From Xanthostigma xanthostigma (Eukaryota; Arthropoda; Insecta; Raphidioptera; Raphidiidae), in assembly GCA_963575645.1 (NCBI GenBank), contig OY754464.1:6262001-6326000 (forward strand): a stretch of DNA of 64,000 nucleotides, written 5' to 3'. The notes under the pieces are model-generated. The model was not told the origin of the DNA. It saw nothing but the letters and a program-made list of their open reading frames with translations, and ran no database searches. A program made the translations under genes and the position numbers. Positions 1-10,445 of this stretch are shown one piece after another (positions within the stretch are counted from its first letter, which is position 1; every line of letters begins with the position of its first letter).

Positions 1-965
1 GTGTACGTAAATTTTCTGGAAGAAACAATAGAAAGTACAGAATCCACCCAATTGCATGTAGAGGCACCGATTCTCGACCACTTGTGGGCGACCACATGTT
101 TTTATAATTTACAGAATAGATCGTTACGAAACATTATGTAAAAAAGAAAATTATAATGTTATACAAATGTGTGTTGGCTTTAACTGCCTGTTTTTTCCAA
201 TTATTGGCTTGTAGGCAGTGGTTCATTGGTATTTCTACCTGACGTCCGTCTACATTACTGTGGTTATCCAACGCGGTGTGACAGCGGCGTACATAGCCTC
301 CTGAGCACAATTCTTGGAAATGTTTATATTAAATATACACATTTCCAACTGCTCAAAAGGCTATGAAACGTCGATAAATTTTAGTACGACCCCTAGGTCC
401 CGCCATCCGACCGACGCCAGTTGTTATGGCAAGTACACTGTGATCACAAAGAAAAATTTGTATTTTTTTAAATTATAATAAAGTTCAAGAAAACTTATAA
501 TCGACATTTTTTTCATGTAGTTACTTTTTTTTTCTTCAAAAATACACACTTTTTGCAGCGCTCAGGTGTATGTAACCCCTTAAAATAAATAATATAATAA
601 TTTTCTTTTTTACATAACATGTGTTGTAGTTTAATAATCTATTTAGTCAATTATAATTATATGAAACTGGTCGATCGCAGACGAATGGTCGAGAAATGGT
701 CCTCTCACCCTATGTGACACGTCAGTAATATCACAGTACCAACAATTTTGCCTGTATTTTTTTGTATTTATATAATCATAATATAGTTTTTGGTTTTGTT
801 TTGGAAATGGTTGTATTTTATTGTTGAAAGTATTGTTAGATATAAATAATACGTATATATATAATATAATATTTACTGTACTGCATTTTCCTGGTGTGTT
901 CTTGGTTAATATTAATTTTTTATGTAAATCGTAAACTAAACCTTTTAACAAAACACATCGATAAA
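1..965. other. AT-rich DNA without an identified gene
   Basis: I see no coding region. Positions about 365-425 (CCCCTAGGTCCCGCC followed by ATCCGACCGACGCCA) resemble 39705-39760, so this is probably an old interspersed repeat. The short minus-strand open frame at 643-978 is low-complexity, AT-rich and unlike a protein. Confidence 0.5.
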
Positions 966-1352
966 GGTTGCTGCACACGAGGTTGGTTTTCTCGCTATAA
1001 ATTTGACTGCTAGCCTGTTGTGGTGAGCTGGATTTTATGTGTTCGCTTCACACGATGCGTGTATTCAAGTTCACTTTGTAGATGGATTTGGTGCGCGCGC
1101 AGTGATCGTCCGAATGTTAACAAAAGTGAACGTTTATTGTCTCTGAACAGAACACACAACTGTGACGCCTTATTTGGGGACGTTTGCTCGTCTCGCCCAC
1201 GTGACAAAATGCTGTTTCGTGATTGGTTCTTGCGCAAGACAAGCGGAGAAACAAACACGAAAAATAGCCTCGATTCTAATTTTGAAATCCATCAGGCAGG
1301 GACGCCAGCCATTTCAAGTCCCAGCAGCAAACCAAGCCCCGTGCGCAGCGGC
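966..1352. mobile_element. TIR element, CACACGAGG family, copy 1
   Basis: The left end GCTGCACACGAGGTTGG is matched in inverted orientation by the right end near 1321-1352, whose reverse complement reads GCTGCGCACGGGGCTTGG. The interior contains GTTTATTGTCTCTGAAC and a tract around 1200-1290 that recurs in the copies at 4.8 and 27.4 kb. It is a non-autonomous DNA transposon; no transposase is visible. I could not define a target duplication, so the superfamily is unassigned. This copy is the uninterrupted comparator for the nested insertion at 4973-5263. Confidence 0.7.
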
Positions 1353-1710
1353 GTTAACATGGGTTTATCTATGTTGATCTGGCCATAACACATTGGGACA
1401 GTGATTTTCAATTAGCTTTATTTCATGTCATTTTCTATTCTTTCTCTATAACATATTTTAATTCATTTTTCAAACATTAATCTGTGGTTCATTAGGTAAA
1501 ATGGTTTATGTAACATTTTCAATAACTACGATTTTTTAATCGAGTTAAATTATTTTGATGATTGAGTGTTCCATTCTTCTTACAATGAAAAGAGAGCACT
1601 GCCGAACACTTTTCTGGAAGCACCTTCCTTTCACGCGTTCGTCACGACTTGTCCAACGAAATTAATTCACCAATTGACAGTTTGAATCTAAAACTTTTGA
1701 GTTTTTTATT
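1353..1710. other. no gene seen
   Basis: Unannotated AT-rich sequence between two TIR elements; nothing recognisable on either strand. Confidence 0.5.
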
Positions 1711-2003
1711 TGTAAAAGACCGGGCACGCTTGTCAAGCTTAAACCTGTTATTTTAACGGAGTAGCGCACATTAGACCAGCATCGGCAGCAACCGACGACC
1801 GTCGGTCGTTCGCCTGCAATTTCTCTCTGATCGTGCTGGTTGGATCTAGTGTTGTGTCGTCTTCGTTATTAATTTGCATTGATAAAATTACTTGAAAACT
1901 GCACATTGCGAAACCTGCACTAAAATTTGCTGGTTTGTGTTGGTCTAGTGTGCGACGTCGTGCAGGTTGCGGGTTTGTGTTTGACAAGTGTGCGCGGTCT
2001 TTT
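1711..2003. mobile_element. small TIR element (AAAAGACCG family)
   Basis: The left end TGTAAAAGACCGGGCACG and the right end, reverse complement TAAAAGACCGCGCACAC, are inverted and both continue into CTTGTCAA. An element of about 293 bp with ends of about 28 bp results. A solitary end of the same family occurs at 35215-35240. There is no coding capacity. The open frame on the minus strand (1748-1987) lies wholly inside it and I regard it as chance. Confidence 0.6.
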
Positions 2004-2327
2004 AAAAATCTCCAATGATTCTCACCACCTCAAAATTGCTGAAAAAAACACCAGCTGAAAAATTGTATTTGAGCGGTTTTTGCCTTTTGACCACAGATTT
2101 TTAGGACTGACAACAGTAGCTAGTTACGGATCACTGCACTAGTTATAATTTGTTCAGCTTACCTATATTCTAAATAAAAACAGCCTGGCTCTATTTAATC
2201 ATTGTAGAGGTGTATTTTTTATCGTAAAATTAAAAAATAATTTTATGTAGAAATGGTACAGTTCCATGGACGCATCGATTCATGTTCGAATTATATTGAG
2301 GATTAATCAATTGTATAAAAAAAAAAA

Positions 2328-2678
2328 CAGTAGAACCCAGTTAAGTCGAAAATCTCCAAAACTCAAAAAAATGTTTTGCTCCCTTCCTTTCAAGCCCCGA
2401 AACCTCTATTACTCGAAACCTCAACCTTCTATTGGTCGAAATAATCAGTGAGTCCCTACAAGCCATTTTGTTACATATTTTCCCTCTATAACTCGAAATA
2501 ATAAATTGGACCTCTGTATCTCGAACATAGCGACTCAAAATTAGTTAGACTGAATCTTAACCTCTACAAGTCGAATATTTCCTTACAAAATCCGCCTAAG
2601 TCGAAATCCTTAATAAGTCGAAAACTCTATGACTTGAATTTTTTGGCGTATCTCTTGAGACTTACAGAGGTTCTACTG
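2328..2678. mobile_element. pogo/Tigger-like MITE
   Basis: Starts CAGTAGAACCC and ends in the inverse, GGTTCTACTG followed by TA, as in pogo-type Tc1/mariner elements with TA target sites. The left flank is AA rather than a clear TA. The interior is a degenerate array of short units of the type CTCTATAACTCGAAA, seen near 2400, 2480, 2515, 2565, 2600 and 2620. It has no transposase and is 351 bp long. Confidence 0.75.
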
Positions 2679-3240
2679 TATTTAATTTATCCAATCATCG
2701 ATAATGATAAGAACTCAATGGGAGCCTGTTTTTGTTTTGAATATGTAATTAAATAGATAATATACTGGATTGCAGAAAGCATTGTCACAAAAATTTTATT
2801 TAACAATGACCTAAGATTGTGATCATTTTTACAGTTTTTATACATGCAGGAGCAGTCTAATGTCGTCTAGATTCTAGAACATTAGATTGTACGCAGTCAG
2901 TAACAAATGCTTTGACATACGAAAAGATCACTTTTCAGGCTTAATTTTTATCAAAATGCGTAGAAAAATATTAAAGTGGAAATTTTACAAAAATCGATGT
3001 ATACAGTTTTAAAAAAATATTATTTGAATCGACCAATTATTTTTCAAACAGGATCGATTTAAAATTCTTCGATGGAGAATATGTGTGGTCACAATCTAAA
3101 GGCGTTGTCAAATCAAATTTTTGGCAGTGCTCTCTGCACCCAACAATAGTGATCTATATTTTGCAATAATGTTTTCTGTAATTTTAAATTACGACAGTGT
3201 TGGATTTTGTTCTGTTTTATTGAAAGTTTTACAAAAAAAA
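2679..3240. other. no gene seen
   Basis: AT-rich sequence with homopolymer runs. Nothing supportable. Confidence 0.5.
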
Positions 3241-3289
3241 AAACGGGTTGCACTCCGGGAGTGCCGGCATAAGTGAAAACTTGAATATT

Positions 3290-3475
3290 ACCTCTACTCT
3301 CCATCCGTCTTACGAATTTTCGATCAGTTTACCCATACCTCTACTCTCCATCCGTCTTACGAATTTTCGATCATTTTACCCATATAGGTACCTCTACTCT
3401 CCATCCGTCTTACGAATTGTCGATCATTTTACCCGTATACCTCTACTCTCCATCCGTCTTACGAATTTTCGATCA
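3290..3475 (+). repeat. tandem repeat, about 50-bp unit, four copies
   Basis: ACCTCTACTCTCCATCCGTC starts at 3290, 3337, 3390 and 3439 (periods 47, 53 and 49). Each copy continues as TTACGAATTTTCGATCA, and the first three end in a TTTACCC-type linker. The array is bordered by an imperfect inverted pair GTGAAAACTT (about 3275) and AAGTTTTCAC (about 3547), so it is probably the core of a mobile element of about 300 bp. Confidence 0.9.
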
Positions 3476-4075
3476 GGTCACGTGTCCTGACGCGAGCTTA
3501 ACACTTTTTACCCATTACAAAAAAAGTGTACAACGCCGCTAAAGAAGTTTTCACTTCAAAAAAAAATCGTAACTAAACGCGTAAAAAAGCTGACAGTTAT
3601 GACGGTTTTTTTACGAATTATTGACCTTCGGTGAAAACGCACTGTACACAAGTTTTCAATAGTAATTCATTCAACTGTTCAAACTTCATTCATTCCAGCA
3701 CTGTTGTCATTGATGATGAAATACAAAATGGTAAAGAACAAAATATGTCTCAAAAAAAAAAAAAAACAAACATTCCGTATTCTCTTAGCAGCAGTGGAAG
3801 ACTGTTCAGAGTAACGGAACGGACGTCGCTCCGTCACGAAGTCGCTGTCATCGGCGGCATTGTGAAGATGGTGAACCTGAAACATCCTGGAGACACGACG
3901 GACTGCAGAAAATCAGTTTTGAAACCATCTTGAACGCCGCGAAGACTCAGAAGATCTTATATAAAGAGCTCGTGAAGGTAAAAAACGATATAACATTAGG
4001 CTGTCGACGTATGTACAGTGTTGCCAGAACTTTTTTGTTTTGTGTACTAGATCAGGGTTGAAAAAAGTACTAGAT

Positions 4076-4252
4076 TTTTGACGTGATAACGTCTTATAAA
4101 TTGATGAAACACCGGCTGCATGCACGAAAAAGTGTAACGTTCCGAAAAGTGTAACTCATAAAAGTATACAATTTTTCATCAATGTTTCTTTATGACGTTA
4201 TCACGTAAAACTATCGTCCGTAAACCGACTTTACAAACAACCAATTTTTTTT
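4076..4252. mobile_element. short copy of the ACGTGATAACGT family
   Basis: The left end GACGTGATAACGTCTTATA and the right part GTTATCACGTAAAACTATCG followed by TCCGTAAACCGAC match the element at 35322-35875 and, inverted, 31063-31635. This copy keeps both ends but lacks most of the interior, so it is an internal deletion derivative nested in the hAT-like element. Confidence 0.7.
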
Positions 4253-4283
4253 AAGATTTGCCAACCACAAATGACCTTTTTTT

Positions 4284-4589
4284 AACAACCTGGCTTAAAT
4301 AATTTTGTTGTGTGCACAATTGGAGAGCAAAAAAAAAAAAGGAATGATCTTTTTTTAACAACCTAATTTCACAAATTTTATCGTATATGGGCACAATGTA
4401 GGAGAGCGAAAAAAAAGGTAGGAGAGCGAAAAAAAGAACAACCTGGCTTAAATAATTTTGTTGTGTGCACAATTAGAGAGCAAAAAAAAAAAACGAATGA
4501 TCTTTTTTTTAACAACCTAATTTCACAAATTTTATCGTATATGGGCACAATGTAGGAGAGCGAAAAAAAGGTAGGAGAGCGAAAAAAAG
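4284..4589. repeat. 153-bp tandem duplication
   Basis: AACAACCTGGCTTAAATAAT begins at 4284 and again at 4437. Both units run through GGGCACAATGTAGGAGAGCG and A-rich runs. Each unit itself contains a doubled GTAGGAGAGCGAAAAAA. The duplication occurred inside the hAT-like element. Confidence 0.9.
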
Positions 4590-4818
4590 ATCATTTCATT
4601 TCCACAACAAAAAAATCTTTTTTTGGTAATTTCCCTTTTTTCGTTTGTTGTGGTGGGTGTCTGGACATTGGGTATTAAAAAGTACTAGATTTTTCGTTTG
4701 TTGTATTAAAAAGTACTAGATTTTTGCTTCAACGTACTAGCGTACAGAAAATGACAAAAAAATACTAGATCTAGTACAATTGTACTAGACTGGCAACACT
4801 GCATATGTAGTGATGTCT

Positions 4819-5544
4819 AGGCCGCTGCACACGAGGCCGCTAAATTCGGTGTTAGATTCCAAGCGTGCCGTTGCGTTGGATTTTGTGACTATTAGGCTTC
4901 ACACAATGCGTGTTTTGAAGCTGAATTTGTAGATGTTTTTGGTGAGCGCGAAACAAAAGTGTACGTTTATTGCATATATTTAATAACTTCTATATTGCTA
5001 GTGGCCGTAAGTGGAAGCGTGGCCAATGAAGTGAGACAGCAAATCACTGTTTTCTATCTCTTTCTTTTTACGTGACCCGTTGTGCGCAAGTGTCGCGTCT
5101 GTAGTGGGGCAATTAGTAAGTGCAAACTGACGCGCATCCATTCACGGACATGCGCATGAGACTCAGAGTATAATAAGTGACACAGACGTATAAATGTCTG
5201 CATCGTAGTGTTTAAGTCTTTCTCCCGATCTTTGCTAGCAATATAGAGGTTATTAAATGTATGGTTTATTGTCTCTGAACAGAACACACACCGCGGCGTC
5301 ATGTTTGTTTATGACGTTTGCTCATGTTTTGCTCTCGTGACAAGATACTGTTTTCTGATTAGCTTATAGCCAGCAGAAAACCATGCACGAACAATAGCTC
5401 TGGTTTTTATTTTTGAAGTACAGCTTTAACCACGCAACGGAGCCCGCTGTGACGTCATTTCCATTCTCGCTGCCAGCACGGCAGTCAGCGCACGAATCCT
5501 AGCAGCGATTCCAGTGGCAAAACCAATCTCTTGTGCAGCGGCCT
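4819..5544. mobile_element. TIR element, CACACGAGG family, copy 2 (interrupted)
   Basis: The left end AGGCCGCTGCACACGAGG is matched by the inverted right end GTGCAGCGGCCT at 5533-5544. Its right part, read in reverse, aligns with 33819-33950 (TGCTAGGA, CTGCGAGAAT, GAAATGACGTCA). The left part aligns with copy 1 and is broken at 4973-5263 by another transposon; without it this copy would be about 427 bp, close to copy 1. Confidence 0.8.
4973..5263. mobile_element. nested MITE with 29-bp TIRs and 8-bp target duplication
   Basis: The left terminus CATATATTTAATAACTTC and the inverted right terminus CATACATTTAATAACCTC continue to 29 bp with two mismatches. GTTTATTG flanks both sides (4965-4972 and 5264-5271). 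The paralogous element at 966-1352 has the uninterrupted GTTTATTGTCTCTGAAC, which proves the insertion. An 8-bp duplication and a CA start fit hAT or P superfamilies. It is 291 bp long and non-coding. Confidence 0.9.
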
Positions 5545-5605
5545 TTTGTTTAGTTCTATTTTACAAATCGTGTACGAAAAATATTTAGACGTCTTAACTC
5601 TGTAG

Positions 5606-6149
5606 TAGTGATGTGCCGGATCGTTAAAAATGTATATCCGCGGATACGGATCTGAATACGGATTTTTTGTTTCAAGATCCGCGGATACGGATACGGATCT
5701 TAACTCTCTTAGAGTACGCGGCGGTAAATATTGCACATCGACCTTTGGAAAGAGACTATCTGTTATGGGAAAAAGTTATTGACCTCTTTAAGAATTAACT
5801 CTCATAACAGATTGTCTGTTTCCAAAGATCGATGTGCAATATCTCATTATAAAGATAGTTGATTTAATACCTTTGAGTTATGTACTATTAGTATGGTACT
5901 CACTACGATAAATGTGTGAAATATAAATGTGCCAAATACGATTTAAAAAGATAAAAAATAATCTGAATGGAATTTAACAGGTTTTCATTATTACCTAATC
6001 ACCTATATATATAAAATTTCATCTATGAATTGAAAATTAATAAGGTAAAAGATCCGTAAAAGATCCGACAAAAACTAACGGATACCTACGGATACGGATC
6101 TTTCTTCTCCCTCGGATATCCGCGGATACGGATATCCGGCACATCACTA
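5606..6149. mobile_element. hAT-like MITE, TAGTGATGTGCCGG family, copy 1
   Basis: Ends TAGTGATGTGCCGG and CCGGCACATCACTA, flanked by CTCTGTAG on both sides (5598-5605 and 6150-6157), a perfect 8-bp duplication. Subterminal regions are packed with GGATACGGATC/CCGCGGATA units. An internal inverted repeat of about 40 bp (TATTGCACATCGACC ... TCGATGTGCAATAT) lies at about 5727-5840. The 544 bp have no coding capacity. Confidence 0.92.
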
Positions 6150-6157
6150 CTCTGTAG

Positions 6158-6770
6158 TGGTGGGCGTTGATTCAACGAACTTTTTAAATTGACTGTTCAA
6201 CGTTCGTCAACGAATCAGCTAGTTGAGGACTCAACTACTTTCTCTATTGTTAACAAAATGCAAGGAACATATTATAATAATAATATTCCCTATTAAATTT
6301 TTTAAAATGTCTGCTCAATTGGTATTTTTCTGATAGTATGTTATTTCACACAATAATTAGTTTCAAAATATGATACCGAAATGTCTTTACGATAAACTCA
6401 AGTATTCTGATAGCAAAAAACTAGCATTACTTTCTTATGACGAAATGATATCAAAATCGGTGTTCATTTAATCAGGTTTTAATCAGTTATTTTATACCTA
6501 TATATATTAATTCATTTGTTATCAATAAGATGAGCGAGAAATACGAGACGAGGTCAAGTTTTGTCATACTAGACAAACAAATGCGAATAGATCTCGCGCA
6601 CTGTGAGTTCCGTACTCTAATAACAATATGGATGTTTCTACTAGCTGTAATTTCATGAAAAATGCTAAGATTAATGGTGATATTTAAATATCTAAAACAT
6701 ATTTCTTTACACATAACTATATATAATAATTAAATAAAGTGCTATAATTGTACCCTTTTTCACGTGATGG
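6158..6770. other. no gene seen
   Basis: AT-rich sequence. GTAGTGGTGGGCGTTGATTC directly after copy 1 of the TAGTGATG family resembles another hAT-type terminus, but I found no partner end. Confidence 0.4.
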
Positions 6771-6935
6771 CGTTATAGCATATATCAAAAACAACAGGGC
6801 TTTTCATATTTGCATATTAAACATCCTTCCAAAATTTGGTTTCAATCCGCTCATCCGTTATTGTGTTCACAAACAGACGCACCGACTTTTTCCAAAAATA
6901 TGTTTGTTGGGCTCAGGGGACCTCAAAAAGATTAG
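6771..6935 (+). repeat. fragment of the 650-bp CCAATTGG repeat family
   Basis: TTGGTTTCAATCCGCTCATC, GTGTTCACAAACAGACGCAC and TTTTTCCAAAAATATG match the 3' third of the copies at 32691-33352, 42388-43036 and 49414-50040. It is truncated at both ends. Confidence 0.75.
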
Positions 6936-6958
6936 TGAATTTTGACCGGAATTAGTAA

Positions 6959-7456
6959 AAAAAACTTTTTAACAAAAAAATTAAACCGCCGAAAAACTGA
7001 AAAGCAAAAAATAATAAATCTTTTTATTTAACTAAGTTCTATCTAAGTAGTTGAACGTATGTGACAGTCTAGTACCTATATCTAAGTAATTTTGAGTCGG
7101 CGTCAACAATCCTTCGCCGGAAATCTCTGAGCGTTCACGAAGTTAATGTCAGCGACTGAGCAACCCGAACGGGCACACTGAGGGCATACGTCTTTGCGAG
7201 TGGTCGTGTGGAGAGCGCATGTTTGGAATGTTAATGTTTATCGCTGGAGATTTCACGTATCATTGTTAATTTGATTTGGTTATTTCTTTTAGTGATCTTT
7301 GTTCATTGATGGTTTGACGCCGACTCAAAATTACTTAGATATACTAGACTGTCACATACGTTCAACTACTTAGATAGAACTTAGTTAAATAAAAAGATTT
7401 ATTATTTTTTGCTTTTCAGTTTTTCGTCGGTTTAATTTTTTTGTTAAAAAGTTTTT
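6959..7456. repeat. long inverted repeat, arms of about 145 bp
   Basis: The left arm 6959-7105 and right arm 7314-7456 are near-perfect inverses. They share AAGTTCTATCTAAGTAGTTG, ACGTATGTGACAGTCTAGTA and TTTTGAGTCGGCGTCAA. The roughly 208-bp spacer is less AT-rich. This could be a foldback DNA transposon or two head-to-head copies of one repeat. No coding sequence is seen. Confidence 0.88.
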
Positions 7457-7533
7457 ATTTTATAATTTTTTGTGGCTATATAATTTATAATTGTAATACA
7501 CAACTCAGCATGAAAATCTGTGAGTGAACTATA

Positions 7534-7827
7534 AATCACCCCTATTTTCCCACCCTTAGGGTAGGAGTTTTTTTTCCAAATTTATATGAGACGAACCTCG
7601 AGGTATACCCTATCTAATAAAAAAATAATTATCAAATTTGGACCACTCTGTAAAAAGTTATGTGTGGCCATACATTACATTCAATCATCCCCTGTTTTCC
7701 TACCCTTGGGGTTGGAATTTTTTTACCAAATTTATATGGGACCAACTTCGGGGTATACCCTTTCAAACAAAAAAATAATTATCAAAATCGGACTACTCTG
7801 TAAAAAGTTATGCGTGGTCATACATAA
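7534..7827 (+). repeat. 149-bp direct tandem duplication
   Basis: AATCACCCCTATTTTCC at 7534 and AATCATCCCCTGTTTTCC at 7683 begin two diverged copies. Each carries the pattern TACCC...AATAATTATCAAA, ACTCTGTAAAAAGTTATG and CATACAT. The plus-strand open frame through both copies (7586-7831) repeats the same peptide pattern and is explained by the duplication. Confidence 0.85.
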
Positions 7828-9149
7828 ATAAAAAAAAAAACAAAAAAAAAATAGACGCGTCGAATTGAGAACCTTCTCCGTTTTTGTTTTTCGTCGGTTA
7901 AAGACTGCATTGAGGAAGGTTTAAAACTGTACGTTTGGACTTTAAATTAAAAGAGTGCTAGGGGAAACGCGGTTGTTCTAAGCCTTTTAATATTGAATTT
8001 ACTGTTCAAATAAATTTTGTAGCCTTGGAACTTATATAACGTCCGTATAATTCGTTGTATTGCCGGATCAAATAACGTAAAATTAAGAGACTTTTTTCAT
8101 TATCTCGTCGAATATACATACAAACTTCTAAACGTTAAAGCCAGAGACGGAGTTAGATTGAAGTTTTTGAATTGAAATGCCAGGGGACGGAAATTGTGAA
8201 ATTCTTGAATTTGTTGTTTATATATAGTTTTTGGAAGCAAAACTTCTTTAGGCGCGACTTGAGAGTAACTTAGATTTGCTTTCGGACGGATTCCGCTATT
8301 TAAAGGCATCGACTGACAGATGGCGGCATCTGTAGGAACCATCTTGAACGAACGATGAAACATAGCTACGGACGAAAACCAATTTTGTGATCGACCGAAG
8401 CGCTATTGAAGGTCAATAAATAATTTATAACAATTACGGTTCCTAAAAATTTAGGATAAAGTTACGATTAAGTTACACATCCGATTGGAATGAAAATTTG
8501 GACATGTTTTTTTATTTATGATATTTTTCTAAGAACTATAAAAAAATTGGTCTGGTAGGTAGATATAATTGAAGAAGGGGAACATTTGCTTTAGAACTTA
8601 AGGAATCCAGAACTTTAATTCCGCCCCTTGCGGAAACTTTGCGATTCTAAATTAGAATATTCGAATTTCGGGTTTGTCCGGTAACATGATATTTCTCTTC
8701 GTATCTGACGTTACTGATTTCATTTTTCAATAACGCTGTTTAACATAGCTTTTTTTTATTTCGCTAAAATAAACAGTTTGTAACGTAATAAAGATCATCT
8801 TACTTGTTATAAATGGATAAAAAACAGTACTAAATGCTGTTATATAAGTAACTCTATATACAGATATATCCACACTTTAAAAGCTAAACGGCTTGATATT
8901 AATAAAAAACGCTAAATGCAAATATTTTTTCAGCCGTCGGGCATCCACGGTCATGAAAAATCATTAAAATACATTTTAAAAAGCGTAATATGTATTTTTA
9001 TCTCATTTTTCCTGCTTCACTTCGCAATTTATATTATACGGGGTGTATTTCTTGCGCGTTATAAATCCGAGATAGAAAATTGGTTTAGTTTCTCTATTTG
9101 TTTTTACCCCACTGCACCGGAAGGTGGGTAATGCTTTTCTATTTTATTT
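7828..9149. other. interspersed repeat remnants, no gene
   Basis: CGAATTGAGAACCTTCTCC (about 7860) and AGCAAAACTTCTTTAGGCGC (about 8237) are recurring repeat fragments. I see no transposase, exon or RNA gene. Confidence 0.45.
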
Positions 9150-9229
9150 ATGTATGTCAATTTCTTTGGCTAAACGGATTGATGCTGTGCTTTATCGCAA
9201 TCGCGTGCAAAGCCGCGGGTAGCAGCTAG
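9150..9229 (+). mobile_element. Helitron 3' terminus
   Basis: The sequence ends GCCGCGGGTAGCAGCTAG in front of a T (9230), the CTRR-T signature of Helitrons. I cannot place the 5' end, so only the terminus is annotated. Confidence 0.55.
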
Positions 9230-9230
9230 T

Positions 9231-9827
9231 CTAATATAATAATAATAATGCATTTATTTAAATAATACCTCAGAGAGGTGATTAAAACGTCATACAAAGT
9301 ACATATAGCATTAAATATATAAAACTGAGGTTAGAGTATGATAACTCGATGTACAAAATATCCATTGGAAATACAAAATTATTATTTTATATGACATATT
9401 AGCCGTTTTAAGTTCGGATTTTTTTTTATAAATATTTTTTCTTGCTGCCGAACGGGGCAAGCCTAATACGGTGGGGGGGGAGGTTATAAATATTGATTTT
9501 TCTTCGTGTCTCGATCGAAAGTGCATACTTTCGGCATCAATTGTCCCTACGGCAGAAAGTCTAACATTTACTTCTTGGTGGGATTACACACACCAACGCG
9601 GGAAGTCCGTACGTTCGGGCGGTAGTAAAGCAACCAATCAACTGTTTAGATGTCGTTTCTGTAGCAACCCTATTACATTTTAGCTGCATAGTCGCGAACA
9701 GTTGTCATTCGTGTTTTACGTATAACCTCAAAGCTTCTTGCTTGGAGATTATCTGTGTTTTAATGTAATAATTAATTAATGTATTTAATAAGCGTGCTTA
9801 CGACCGAGGTATAAAGAAAAATAGTAT
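9231..9827. other. AATAAT-tailed repeat remnant and unassigned sequence
   Basis: AATAATAATAATGCATTTA (from about 9239) looks like the reverse complement of an ATT-repeat retroposon tail. The remainder has a G-run (9472-9481) and no supportable gene. Confidence 0.35.
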
Positions 9828-9919
9828 ACACCACACTGGCCGAAAGAGTGATACCTACCTTGCCCTTCGCACAGGTCAAGATATCACACTTTCGGCCCTT
9901 GTGGTTTAATATACTATTT
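9828..9919. mobile_element. tiny hairpin MITE
   Basis: ATAGTATACACCACACTGG continuing to CCGAAAGAGTGAT is mirrored by ATCACACTTTCGGCCCTTGT then GGTTTAATATACTAT. The whole unit of about 92 bp can fold into one imperfect hairpin with arms of about 35 nt. It has no coding capacity. Confidence 0.65.
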
Positions 9920-10320
9920 TAAAAGTAAATTTGAGTGTTCGCATATTCAAATTTTGTTTTTATTGATTTATAGAATTCGTTTAGTTCACCTGAAATTTCC
10001 CAATGGCTGAAGCGCTGATTTCCCAAACGCGCCGTGTTCAACTGGAAACGCGCGGTACCATAGCGGCGCGAGGCAGAATGCGAAATGAGAGAGGAACCGG
10101 TGTTTCTGTTGTTTTAGTTAGTACAATGCAACTAGAGCCATCTATGCATGGTTCGCAACACCGGCGTTCGCACGCGATATAATCCTGATTAATTCATTTT
10201 AAAACCCCGGATTCATTATTTATTAATAACTGTGGAATCTGAACTAGACATTTTATGCGCTATCATTGTCGGTGCGTTGGAAGCGATTCGCTAATGTTTA
10301 TATAATAATTTATAACATTA
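9920..10320. other. no gene seen
   Basis: Contains a moderately GC-rich patch (10010-10170) without recognisable motifs or a convincing open frame. Confidence 0.4.
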
Positions 10321-10445
10321 TTTCTCTATCTATATAATTATATATAAAATTCTCGTGTCACAATTTTGATCGCGCTAATCTCCGAAACCACTGAACCGAT
10401 TTTAATGAAATTTTGTAAATGTGCCTTGCTTGGTCCAACTTACAC
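10321..10445 (+). mobile_element. possible Helitron 5' terminus
   Basis: TATATATAAAATTCTCGTGT followed by CGCGCTAATCTCCGAAAC and CCGATTTTAATGAAATTT resembles the 5' regions of arthropod Helitrons. A short basic open frame starts at 10702 (MSSKRHLSENLEGKRPKIKK) and stops after 46 codons. I cannot tell whether it belongs to the element. Confidence 0.35.

Larger units (their letters stand above)
4016..4801. mobile_element. hAT-like element with 8-bp target duplication
   Basis: The ends are CAGTGTTGCCAG and its inverse CTGGCAACACTG. The flanks are CGTATGTA at 4008-4015 and CATATGTA at 4802-4809, an 8-bp target duplication with one mismatch, which is diagnostic of the hAT superfamily. The 786 bp contain a second repeat (4076-4252), a 153-bp tandem duplication (4284-4589) and several copies of GTACTAGATTTTT. 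No transposase open frame is present. Confidence 0.85.

Noticed and set aside
3290-3475. CRISPR-like array
   Set aside because: Four direct repeats with short, similar linkers in a eukaryotic transposon context; no spacers of constant size and no cas genes.
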